Shown here: in pieces, positions 52,575 to 60,483 of the stretch
Layout: each line of letters opens with the position of its first letter
How positions within the stretch are numbered: the first letter of the stretch is position 1
Notes under the pieces: model-generated
What the model was told of the DNA's origin: nothing
Databases searched by the model: none
Seen by the model: the letters and a program-made list of their open reading frames with translations, nothing else
NCBI GenBank assembly: GCA_016713875.1
Contig: JADJOI010000003.1
Span: 1,116,001-1,180,000, forward strand
DNA: 64,000 nt
From: Flavobacteriales bacterium
Lineage (GTDB): Bacteria > Bacteroidota > Bacteroidia > Flavobacteriales_F > PHOS-HE28
Reading direction: 5' to 3'
Position numbers and translations under genes: made by a program

Positions 52575-55500
52575 GGTCACGCCGAGCTCCTGCAGGAATC
52601 GCTCGTTGGGGCGGCTCCCGTCCTTGTCCGCGCTGTGCTCGGGCTTGATGCGGCGTACGAAGTACATGTCGATGGCGCCCTTGTTCTTGGCCTCGATCTG
52701 CCCGCGGTGCACGCACTCGAAGCGGTCCTTGATCAGCGCGTACGTGGAGCCGCTGACGTTGACCTCGCCGGGCTCGCCGCTGCTCTCCATGCGGCTGGCG
52801 GTGTTCACCGTGTCGCCCCAGATGTCGTAGGCGAACTTGCGCTTGCCCACCACACCGGCCACGACCGGGCCGGTGTGCACCCCGAGCCGCAGGATCCAGG
52901 GCACCTTGCCTTTCGCCTCGCGCTGACGGCGCCACTCGTTCATCAGGTCGCGGACCTCCAGGGCGGCCAGCACGCACTTCACCGCGTGGTGCGGATCGGC
53001 CACGGGCACGCCGGAGGCGCACATGTAGCTGTCGCCGATGGTCTTGATCTTCTCGATGCCGTAGCGGCCCACGATCTCGTCGAAGTGGATGAAGCACTCG
53101 TCCAGTTCGGTGACGAGCTCCTCCGGGCTCATCTTCTCGGCGGCCTTGGTGAAGCCCTTCATGTCGGTGAAGAGCACGGTGACGGCGTCGTGGCGGCGGG
53201 CCGTGGCCTTGCCCTTGTCCTTGAGCTCCTCGCTGATCTCCTTGGGCAGGATGTTGAGCAGGAGGTCCTCGATGCGGCCCTTCTGGTGCTCGATCTCGCG
53301 GCTCTGGGCACGCACCTCCTCGGTGCGTTCCTCCACGCGGCGCTCCAGGATCTGGTTGCGCAGACGCAGCTGGCGTTCGCGCACCTTCACCCAGCTGAAG
53401 AGCACCAGGGCGATGAAGGCGGTGAGCGCGGTGTAGAACCACCAGGAGCGGTACCACGGGGGCAGCACGGTGAAGCTGAGGCTGGCGGGAGCGCTCCAGA
53501 GGCCCGCCCGGTTGATGCTCTTCACCCGGAAGGTGTAGGTGCCGGGGGGCAGGGCCGGGAAGAAGGCCTCGGTGCCGGCGGTCAACGGCTGCCAGTCGCG
53601 ATCCAGCCCTTCCAGGAGGGTGCTGTAGCGCACGGCACCGGGATCGCTGAGGCTCACGGTGCCATACTGAATGCGGATGGACCGCTCGCTGTGGCCGAGG
53701 CTGAGGTCCTGCTCCAAGGGGCGGTCCTCCAGGTTCACGCTCAGCCCGCGCAGGGCCACGATGGGCGGGGTCGGTGCACCATCGCCCTGGTCGGGCACCA
53801 CCCTGGTGGCGCCGCGGGCCGTGCCGAACCACAGGTCACCGTCGCGGGTGAGGCAGACCGCACCGGGTTTGGCCTCCACACCGATGAAGCCGGAGCGCTC
53901 CGTGTAGGAGAGGAAGCCCTCCTGATCCGGGCGCCAGCTGTTGAGCCCGCCCACCGTTCCGATCCACAGGTGGCCCTTGGCATCGCGGAGCAGCGAGCGC
54001 ACCGTATTGTCCAACAGACCATCCGCCTGGGTCCACGTCCGTTCTTCGCGACCGTCGGTGAGCACCACCAGGCCCTGGCTTCGGGTGCCCACCCAGACGC
54101 GCCCCTGGCCATCCTGCACGAAGGTGGTCGGTGAGAAGGTCCTGCCCGGATCGATGCGCTGCGCACGTCCGTTGTCGATGCGGGTGATGCCCTTGTCCTT
54201 GCTGCCCACCCAGATGGTGCCGCGGTCGTCGCGGTGGAGCGCGGTGACGGGGGTGGTGGGCACGCCGTCCTCCTCGGTGTACACCATGGGCGGGGCCCCG
54301 GTGGCATAGCGGCGCAGACCGGTGATGGTGCCGACGTACAGCTCGCCCGGCTGCCCCACGGCCAGCGCCGTCACCTTGCCGCGCGGGATCAGCACGTCGA
54401 GGTCGGGGTGCGGCACCGGCTGGAAGGCCACGGGGTCAAGCTCCACCAGCCCATTGGTCTCCGAGCCGACCCACACGTTGCCACTGGCATCCTCGGCCAG
54501 CGCCCGCACGCGGGAGGTGCGCACGGTCTGCAGGTTCTTGATCATGCCCGTGCCCTGCACGCGCGGGTCCAGGATGCTCACGCCACCGTCCGTGCCGAAC
54601 CAGATGCGGCCGCTGCGGTCCTCCAGCACGGCCCATACCTGCTGGTCCAGCAGCCCGTCCTGCTCCAGCAGGTTCAGGAAGCGCTCGCCCTTGAAGATGT
54701 TGAGGCCGTAGTCGTTGGTGGCGAGCAGCATGTTGCCTTCCCGGTCGCGGGCAATGCGGCGGATCAGCAGGCTTTCGAGGCCGTTGCCCGGATGGTAGTG
54801 GCGGCGCACGCCGTTGAGGCCGATCACGGCAGCACCACCACCCCAGGTGCCCACCCACACCTGACCGCTCGCGTCCTCTCCGAAGCACATCACGAAGTCG
54901 CTGGGCAGGCCGTTCGCCGTGCTGTAGTTCACCACCTGGCCGGTGCGCGGATCGAGGACGAAAGCGCCGCTGCTCTGGGTGCCGAGCCAGCGACGGCCGT
55001 CGGAATCCTCGTACAGCGCGCTGACGCCGAGCACGTCCTCCAACCCGTTCCATTCCAGGGAGGCGAAGCGCTTGGCCGCAGGGTCCCACCGCTTCAGCGT
55101 CCCGCCGTCCTCCAGGAAGGCGAGGGTGCCGTCGCGGAAGTGCACCGCATCCACCACGTGCTCGAGCAAGCCCTGGTCGCTGCCGAAGCGGTCCACCGTG
55201 GGCACGCCCTCCTCGCTGATGGCGCTGATGCGCAGGGCGCCCTGGCCCATGGTGGTGACCCACACGGCACCGTCGCCGTCCTGCACCAGGGCGGTAACGT
55301 CGGACGTAAGGGCCTCGCCGGACAGGACCAGCGTGGCGAAGCTGCGGCCGGAACGCACCGTGAGGCCGCCACCGGTGTGGCCCGCCCAGAAGCGGCCGCT
55401 GCGGTCGATCAGCAGGCAGCGCGCACCCTTGGGGGCCGGGCCATCCTCCGTGCCGTAGGCCCGGATGCCCACGCGGTCGCGGCCGTCGAAGCTCACCAGC

Positions 55501-55664
55501 CCGTCCTCGGTGCCCAGCCACACCAGGCCCGTGCTGTCCTGCACCACGCTGTACACGTTGCTGGAGGGCAGCCCGTTCTGCACATCCAGGCGCTCGAAAT
55601 AGAAGCGCTGCGCCGCCAGGGGCGCAGTGAGCACGAGCGGAAGAACGATCAGGATGCGGCGCAT
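52551..55664 (-). CDS. Transmembrane propeller-sensor adenylate cyclase (class III)
   Basis: 1037 residues. Signal peptide MRRILIVLPLVLTAPLAAQ; two-component-regulator-type propeller repeats to about 690 (GLPSSNVYSVVQDSTGLVWLGT, GRIWFGTDGGVSIL, GRVWVGTRSQGLVVL); a Y_Y_Y domain (about 690-735, LPPGTYTFRVKSINRAGLWS); one membrane helix (about 738-757); a coiled coil; and a class III cyclase domain (about 825-1000). Cyclase residues: metal Asp in LFTDMKGFT and IGDSYM, adenine-selecting Lys (KIKTIGDSYM) and Asp (YDIWGD), and the transition-state Asn/Arg in NTASRM. So it should make cAMP in the cytoplasm in response to a periplasmic signal. The start lies 3 bases after the pseudo-caspase stop. Confidence 0.92.
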   Translation of the reverse strand: MRRILIVLPLVLTAPLAAQRFYFERLDVQNGLPSSNVYSVVQDSTGLVWLGTEDGLVSFDGRDRVGIRAYGTEDGPAPKGARCLLIDRSGRFWAGHTGGGLTVRSGRSFATLVLSGEALTSDVTALVQDGDGAVWVTTMGQGALRISAISEEGVPTVDRFGSDQGLLEHVVDAVHFRDGTLAFLEDGGTLKRWDPAAKRFASLEWNGLEDVLGVSALYEDSDGRRWLGTQSSGAFVLDPRTGQVVNYSTANGLPSDFVMCFGEDASGQVWVGTWGGGAAVIGLNGVRRHYHPGNGLESLLIRRIARDREGNMLLATNDYGLNIFKGERFLNLLEQDGLLDQQVWAVLEDRSGRIWFGTDGGVSILDPRVQGTGMIKNLQTVRTSRVRALAEDASGNVWVGSETNGLVELDPVAFQPVPHPDLDVLIPRGKVTALAVGQPGELYVGTITGLRRYATGAPPMVYTEEDGVPTTPVTALHRDDRGTIWVGSKDKGITRIDNGRAQRIDPGRTFSPTTFVQDGQGRVWVGTRSQGLVVLTDGREERTWTQADGLLDNTVRSLLRDAKGHLWIGTVGGLNSWRPDQEGFLSYTERSGFIGVEAKPGAVCLTRDGDLWFGTARGATRVVPDQGDGAPTPPIVALRGLSVNLEDRPLEQDLSLGHSERSIRIQYGTVSLSDPGAVRYSTLLEGLDRDWQPLTAGTEAFFPALPPGTYTFRVKSINRAGLWSAPASLSFTVLPPWYRSWWFYTALTAFIALVLFSWVKVRERQLRLRNQILERRVEERTEEVRAQSREIEHQKGRIEDLLLNILPKEISEELKDKGKATARRHDAVTVLFTDMKGFTKAAEKMSPEELVTELDECFIHFDEIVGRYGIEKIKTIGDSYMCASGVPVADPHHAVKCVLAALEVRDLMNEWRRQREAKGKVPWILRLGVHTGPVVAGVVGKRKFAYDIWGDTVNTASRMESSGEPGEVNVSGSTYALIKDRFECVHRGQIEAKNKGAIDMYFVRRIKPEHSADKDGSRPNERFLQELGVTSAVEQLA

Positions 55665-55667
55665 CGG

Positions 55668-57875
55668 CTATCGGGTGAGGTCGTAGAAACTGGCCTCCGA
55701 GCCGGCGGCATCGCTCACCACCAGGGTGTTGGTCACCGACTCGCTGTAGTTCTGGATGAGGTTCTTCAGCGGCCCGTAGTTGTAGAAGGTGTAGATGTCG
55801 TCCTTCTTGGCGTCCACGGGGATCCAGTAGCTCTTGCCGCCCACGGTGCGGCCGTGCCCGGCGTACCACACCAGCACGGTGTTCACCTTGTTGCTGCGCA
55901 CCAGGTCGCGCAGTTCGGTGCTGAAGAAGCGCTCGAGCTGCTGCTTGGAGAGGTTCTTCTTGGTGATGGTCCTCTGCACGTTGTACTTGGCGAAGGCCTT
56001 CTGCATCTTGGCCGCATCGCCGCCCTGGCCTTGCAGCGCGGGGAAGCTGCGGTACTCGCTGTTCTCGATGTACACCACCCAGGTGGTGCCGGAGGACACC
56101 GCAGTGCCCCCTGCGGGCTTGTCGGCCGGGCGCTCGACGGGCTTGTCCGCAGGTCGGTCGGCCACCACGGCGGGCTCCACGGGGCGCGGGGCGGGAGCCG
56201 CCTTGCGCTGGATCTGCACCACCACATCGCTGGCGTTGCCGAAGCGGTCCTCGGCCCGCACGGTGAACCGGTCCTTGCCGGCGATCACCAGCTTGATGCT
56301 GAACTCCGTGCGGTTGGTGTCGGGCACGTAGCTGGCCACGATGCCATCCACCGTCACGCTGCGGATGATGCTCGCATCGCTGGCCACGCCCTCGATGAAG
56401 AGGTCCTCGCGGTCGGCCGCCACCGTGATGATGCGATCGGCCCCGAGGTCCGGAGAGGTCACCGCCAACTCCGGCGCCACATCTTCGGTGCGTTCCACCT
56501 TCAGGGTCACCGTGGCGATATTGCCGTACACGTCCTCGGCCTCCACGGTGAGCCGCTCGTCGGCGGGGCCCAACGGGATGCTGGTGAAGAACTCCGGATC
56601 CTTTTCATCCCGGGCGAAGTCGGCCTCGGTGCCGTTCACGCGGATGGCCTTCAGCAGGTTGCGGTCGCGCACGTGGCCGGTCACCTTCACCTGCCGGAGG
56701 GCATTGCTCACCTGCACCACCTCGCCGGTGCGGCTGGGCTCCACGAGGGTGATCACCGGCGGGTCCTCCTCGCGGTTCAACTCGAAGAGCGCATCGGCCA
56801 CGCGCTTGCGACGCTCCTGGATGTCCGCTGCTGTGACCCCCTCCGCGTTGATGCCCTCGGGCAGGGCCTTGGCGGCCAGGTCCAGGTCGCGTTGCGCGCC
56901 CTCGAGGTCCACGTTGGCCTCCTTGCACTCGGCGCGCAGCAGCAGGGCGTTCACGTCCTTGGGCTGCTCCTGCAGCACGCGGTTCAGGTCGTTCACGGCG
57001 TTCTGCTGCTGGCCATAGCCGTTGTAGTAGCGGGCGCGCTGGCGGTACACCTCGGCGTCCGTGCGGCCGTTGGCGATCACCTTGCTGATGTCGTCGATGG
57101 CCTTGGCGTACTCCTTCTGCAGGGCGAAGGCCTTGCTGCGGGTGAAGAGGGCCGCGGTGCTACGCGGGTTCAGCTCCAGGGCGGTGGTGGTGCGCTCCAC
57201 GGCCTTGTCCAGGGTGCGCAGCTGCATGGTGGGACCGGTGTACTGCTCGTACAACTTCAGCTGCACCTCGGCCAGCGCCACGTAGGCGTCCTCGTACAGG
57301 TAGTTCCACTCGATCACGCGCTCCAGATCGGTCTCCGCGGTGCGGTAGTCGCGCTGGGCCATGCGCACCAGGCCGTGCAGGTAGTAGGTGTCGGTGGTGC
57401 CCTTCTGCGCCAGGGCGGCATCGCTGGCCGCAGCGGCGCCGTCCAGGTCGTTCAGCGCCAGGGACACGCGCACCTTGGTCTGCAGGGCCTCCATGCTCTT
57501 GGGGTCGGTCGCCAGCGCCTTGTTGCACAGGTCCAGGGCTTCCTGCGGGCGACCGAGGTCGAGGTAGGCGCGGGCGGCCCGGGCGGCATGGCCGGCATCG
57601 CCGGGCTCCAGTTCGTGCACTTTGCGCAGGTCTGCGGCGGCGTCGGTGGTGCGGTCCAACAGGGTGTACACCTCGGCGCGGGCCTGGTAGGCCCTCACCA
57701 TGCCGGGCTCCACCTGGATGGCCAGGCCGTATTTCTCCACCGCTTCGCTGAGCTGCTGGGCCTGGCGCAGGGCTTCGGCCTCCTTGAAGAAGGCCTTGCC
57801 GCTTTGGGCCTGGGCGGTGACGAACAGGCCCAGGGCCAGCAGCAGGAACAGGGAGGAACGCGTGCTTCCGAGCAT
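55668..57875 (-). CDS. Secreted TPR protein with truncated, Cys-less caspase-like domain
   Basis: 735 residues from the ATG at 57875. Signal peptide (MLGSTRSSLFLLLALGLFVTAQAQ), TPR repeats (about 25-310, ALDLCNKALATDPKSMEAL, TALELNPRSTAALFTRS), two or three Ig-like strands-rich segments (about 375-560, PPVITLVEPSRTGEVVQVS, PELAVTSPDLG), an Ala/Pro/Lys linker, and a C14 caspase-like p20 domain (about 597-735). The catalytic His674 is in VWYAGHG. The expected DAC motif reads D-A-A (722-724), and the protein ends 11 residues later (SFYDLTR), so the Cys nucleophile and the p10 part are both gone. Probably a binding, not cleaving, domain. It is cotranscribed with the adenylate cyclase. Confidence 0.88.
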   Translation of the reverse strand: MLGSTRSSLFLLLALGLFVTAQAQSGKAFFKEAEALRQAQQLSEAVEKYGLAIQVEPGMVRAYQARAEVYTLLDRTTDAAADLRKVHELEPGDAGHAARAARAYLDLGRPQEALDLCNKALATDPKSMEALQTKVRVSLALNDLDGAAAASDAALAQKGTTDTYYLHGLVRMAQRDYRTAETDLERVIEWNYLYEDAYVALAEVQLKLYEQYTGPTMQLRTLDKAVERTTTALELNPRSTAALFTRSKAFALQKEYAKAIDDISKVIANGRTDAEVYRQRARYYNGYGQQQNAVNDLNRVLQEQPKDVNALLLRAECKEANVDLEGAQRDLDLAAKALPEGINAEGVTAADIQERRKRVADALFELNREEDPPVITLVEPSRTGEVVQVSNALRQVKVTGHVRDRNLLKAIRVNGTEADFARDEKDPEFFTSIPLGPADERLTVEAEDVYGNIATVTLKVERTEDVAPELAVTSPDLGADRIITVAADREDLFIEGVASDASIIRSVTVDGIVASYVPDTNRTEFSIKLVIAGKDRFTVRAEDRFGNASDVVVQIQRKAAPAPRPVEPAVVADRPADKPVERPADKPAGGTAVSSGTTWVVYIENSEYRSFPALQGQGGDAAKMQKAFAKYNVQRTITKKNLSKQQLERFFSTELRDLVRSNKVNTVLVWYAGHGRTVGGKSYWIPVDAKKDDIYTFYNYGPLKNLIQNYSESVTNTLVVSDAAGSEASFYDLTR

Positions 57876-57881
57876 GGCCGC

Positions 57882-57889
57882 CGAAGTTA
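57882..57889 (-). promoter_or_regulatory. -7 box (TAACTTCG) of the pseudo-caspase/cyclase pair
   Basis: Minus strand TAACTTCG, then GCGGCC and the ATG at 57875. It suggests the pair can be transcribed apart from the upstream DUF5723 gene. Confidence 0.45.
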
Positions 57890-57921
57890 GGCCCGACCCG
57901 GCATGCCGCGCCACCCTCCGG

Positions 57922-59388
57922 TCAGATGCGGAAGCGCAGGATGCCCATGGCCAGGGACACCGTGGGCGTGTCCTGGCTGAAGAAGGACAGCACGTCGCGG
58001 CTGGCGAAGCCCCCCTCCCACTGGCCGGACGGCAGGCGGAAGAGCAGGCCCATCGGCAGGCGGGTATCGTAGTTGCCGCCGGTGACCACCCCGGCCTGCA
58101 GGGTGAGGAACTTCACCGGGCTGTACTCACCGCCCAGGCTGAACTGGGGTTTGGCGAGGTTGCCGGGCACATCGTTCAGCGGCAGCACCACATCGAGGCC
58201 CACCTCGGCCTTGTCCGGCACCACATAGCTGGCGCCCATCCGCAGCATGCTCGGCGTGGCCACGCGCTTTTCGGCCAGGCCCTCCCAGTTGAGGATGCCG
58301 AGCTCGGAGGTGATCACCTCGGCCTGGTCGAAGAAGTTGTAGCTGGTGAAGCCCGGGCTGTCCAGCGTGTAAAGCGTGTCGTCCTTGGCGCTGTAGGCGT
58401 TGCCGTCCCACGTCATGGAGCCCAACCCTGTGGCGGCCACCCCCACCTTCAGGCGGTCCTTGTACACCGCACTGAGGCCCACATCGCCACTGAAGCCGCG
58501 GCCTACGCTGCGCAGGCCGCTGCCGCCCACGGTGCTGGGGTTGCTGCTGGCCGCCGTGCCGTAGTCCACGTCGAACACCGGGCTCAGGGCGCTGAAGGCC
58601 TGCCAGCGGCCGTCCTTCTCGCCGATGTCGATGTGCGCGAAGCCCTGCAGGTAGCGGAAGCCGATGCCGCCGTGCCACTCCACCGTGCCGGTGGTGAACA
58701 GGCGGCGCCCCCACGAGAACGCGTACTCGCGCGTCCAGCTCAGGGTCATGCGGGTGTCGTCCATCAGCTGGCTGATGCGCCGGCCCTCGCCGGGCTCCAC
58801 GAAGCCGCGGCGCACCAGGGCCAGGGTGTCGGCGCCGAGATCCGGTCGGTTGGCGATCACCGTGCCGTCGGCCAGCTCCAGGTGCGTGAAGTAGGGCGCG
58901 CGCCGGCCCAGGAAGAGCAGGTCGCTGGTGGTGCCGTTGTAGTAGCTGTCCCACTGGAACCGGTCGCCGATGCTGATGGCGAAGCCGCCGGCGTCGTCGT
59001 TCAGGAAGCTGAAGCCGAGCAGCCGCACGTCCGCGTTGAGCGCGAGGTCGGCCTCGCCGAAGTTGTCCGCGGCCGCGGCCTGCTCGTTGCCCGTGAAGGT
59101 GCGGTCGAAGTCGCGCAGCATGTCGCGGCGCAGCACCTTGCGCGACACGCCGGTGGTGTGGATGGAGTACGCGCCCTCCAGCAGCCCGAACACGAAGCGC
59201 GGGTCCTCGTACTTCAGGTCCCAGCCCAGGTTGGCCGGGTTGATGCCGATGCTTTGGTAGTCGGAGGCCAGCGTGGTGGCGATGCCGGCGCCGGTGACGG
59301 TGAAGGACGGCCCTTCGGTCTGGGCCGAAGCGGCCAGGGCCAGCGGCAGGCCGGCCCACGCGGGAAGGAGGCGAACGGGGAAGCGCAT
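57922..59388 (-). CDS. DUF5723 outer-membrane protein
   Basis: 488 residues. Signal peptide MRFPVRLLPAWAGLPLALAASAQ. Many amphipathic strands and a start (GAGIATTLASDYQSIGINPANLG) like PorV/FadL-type barrels. It matches the DUF5723 family common in Bacteroidota. A role in outer-membrane transport or as T9SS accessory is possible but unproven. It lies 37 bases behind fabI and 46 bases before the TPR/pseudo-caspase gene. Confidence 0.82.
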   Translation of the reverse strand: MRFPVRLLPAWAGLPLALAASAQTEGPSFTVTGAGIATTLASDYQSIGINPANLGWDLKYEDPRFVFGLLEGAYSIHTTGVSRKVLRRDMLRDFDRTFTGNEQAAAADNFGEADLALNADVRLLGFSFLNDDAGGFAISIGDRFQWDSYYNGTTSDLLFLGRRAPYFTHLELADGTVIANRPDLGADTLALVRRGFVEPGEGRRISQLMDDTRMTLSWTREYAFSWGRRLFTTGTVEWHGGIGFRYLQGFAHIDIGEKDGRWQAFSALSPVFDVDYGTAASSNPSTVGGSGLRSVGRGFSGDVGLSAVYKDRLKVGVAATGLGSMTWDGNAYSAKDDTLYTLDSPGFTSYNFFDQAEVITSELGILNWEGLAEKRVATPSMLRMGASYVVPDKAEVGLDVVLPLNDVPGNLAKPQFSLGGEYSPVKFLTLQAGVVTGGNYDTRLPMGLLFRLPSGQWEGGFASRDVLSFFSQDTPTVSLAMGILRFRI

Positions 59389-59425
59389 GGGGTTGAAGGG
59401 ATGGGACCCGCGCAGCGCACGCGCG

Positions 59426-60241
59426 CTACGCGCCGGTGAACTTGGCCATCACCTCGGGGGTGACGCCGGTGGTGCTGAACCCGCCGTCGTGGTAGAGGTT
59501 CTGCATGGTGACGTAGCGGGTGAGGTCGCTGAACAGGGCCAGGCAGAAGCGGGCGCAGTCCTCGGCGGGGGCGTTGCCCAGCGGGCTCATGGCCTGGGCG
59601 AAGCCGAAGAAGCCGTCGAAGCCCTTGATGCCGCTGCCGGCGGTGGTCATGGTGGGGCTCTGGCTCACGGTGTTCACGCGGATGCGTTTCTCGCGGCCCA
59701 GCCGGTAGCCCCAGCTGCGGGTGATGCTCTCCAGCAACGCCTTGGCGTCGGCCATGTCGCCGTAGTCGGGGAACACGCGCTGGGCGGCGATGTAGGTGAG
59801 GGCCACCACGCTGCCGCCGTGGGCGAGGGCGCCGGCCTTCTCGGCGGCCTGCAGCATGCGGTGCAGGCTCATGGCGCTCACGTCCAGTGTCTGCTTGTAC
59901 CAGTCGTAGTTGAGGTCGTTGTAGGGCCGCGCCTTGCGCACGTTGGGGCTCATGCCGATGCTGTGGAGCACGAAGTCGGCCGGTCCGCCCAGCTGCTGGG
60001 TGCTCTCGGTGAAGAGCTTCTCCAGGTCGGCGTCGTTGGTGGCGTCGGCGGGGATCACCGGGGCGCCGGTGGCGTCGGCCAGCTTCTTGATCTCGCCCAT
60101 GCGCATGGCCACCGGCGCGTTGGTCAGCACGAAGCGCGCGCCTTCGGCGTGGGCCAGCTCGGCCACCTTCCACGCGATGCTCTGGTCGTTGAGGGCACCG
60201 GTGATGATGCCGCGCTTGCCGTTCAGGAGTCCGTTGGCCAT
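59426..60241 (-). CDS. fabI: Enoyl-[acyl-carrier-protein] reductase (NADH)
   Basis: 271 residues from the ATG at 60241. Short-chain reductase of the FabI type: nucleotide binding GKRGIITGALNDQSIAW, active-site Tyr and Lys in RVFPDYGDMADAKALLE (Tyr-x6-Lys), and NTVSQSPTMTTAGSGIKGF, where E. coli has the SQ(P) loop near triclosan. It performs the last reduction in each round of fatty acid elongation. A TATTTTCG box lies 17 bases upstream. Confidence 0.95.
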   Translation of the reverse strand: MANGLLNGKRGIITGALNDQSIAWKVAELAHAEGARFVLTNAPVAMRMGEIKKLADATGAPVIPADATNDADLEKLFTESTQQLGGPADFVLHSIGMSPNVRKARPYNDLNYDWYKQTLDVSAMSLHRMLQAAEKAGALAHGGSVVALTYIAAQRVFPDYGDMADAKALLESITRSWGYRLGREKRIRVNTVSQSPTMTTAGSGIKGFDGFFGFAQAMSPLGNAPAEDCARFCLALFSDLTRYVTMQNLYHDGGFSTTGVTPEVMAKFTGA

Positions 60242-60258
60242 GGATGCAGGTTGAGGGG

Positions 60259-60266
60259 CGAAAATA
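60259..60266 (-). promoter_or_regulatory. -7 box (TATTTTCG) of fabI
   Basis: Minus strand TATTTTCG, 17 bases before the fabI ATG. Confidence 0.5.
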
Positions 60267-60441
60267 GCCGTTCGGGCGGGACCGGCCGGGCGGGGGTGAT
60301 GCCGGTGTCTCGCGCGCTTTCTCACGGAGCCCCCCCTACCACCTCCCCCCTTTCTGCGCCATGCTGGTCCGGACCGGTATATGCGGGCCGGAACTTGGGT
60401 GGGAACATCGGTCGCCCGAAGGACCAGGGCCCCTATCGTTG

Positions 60442-60449
60442 TACCTTCA
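60442..60449 (+). promoter_or_regulatory. -7 box (TACCTTCA) of the giant surface gene
   Basis: TACCTTCA, same variant as before clpC, 34 bases before the ATG at 60484. The segment upstream of it contains several C runs. Confidence 0.4.
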
Positions 60450-60483
60450 ACCGTCCTTCAGTACATCCGATCACCTCAACCCA

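Noticed and set aside
54234..57890. 1218-codon plus-strand open frame
   Set aside because: It is antisense to the cyclase and pseudo-caspase genes, which have signal peptides and catalytic motifs; composition (Val, Leu, His, Gly) is that of a reversed high-GC coding strand.
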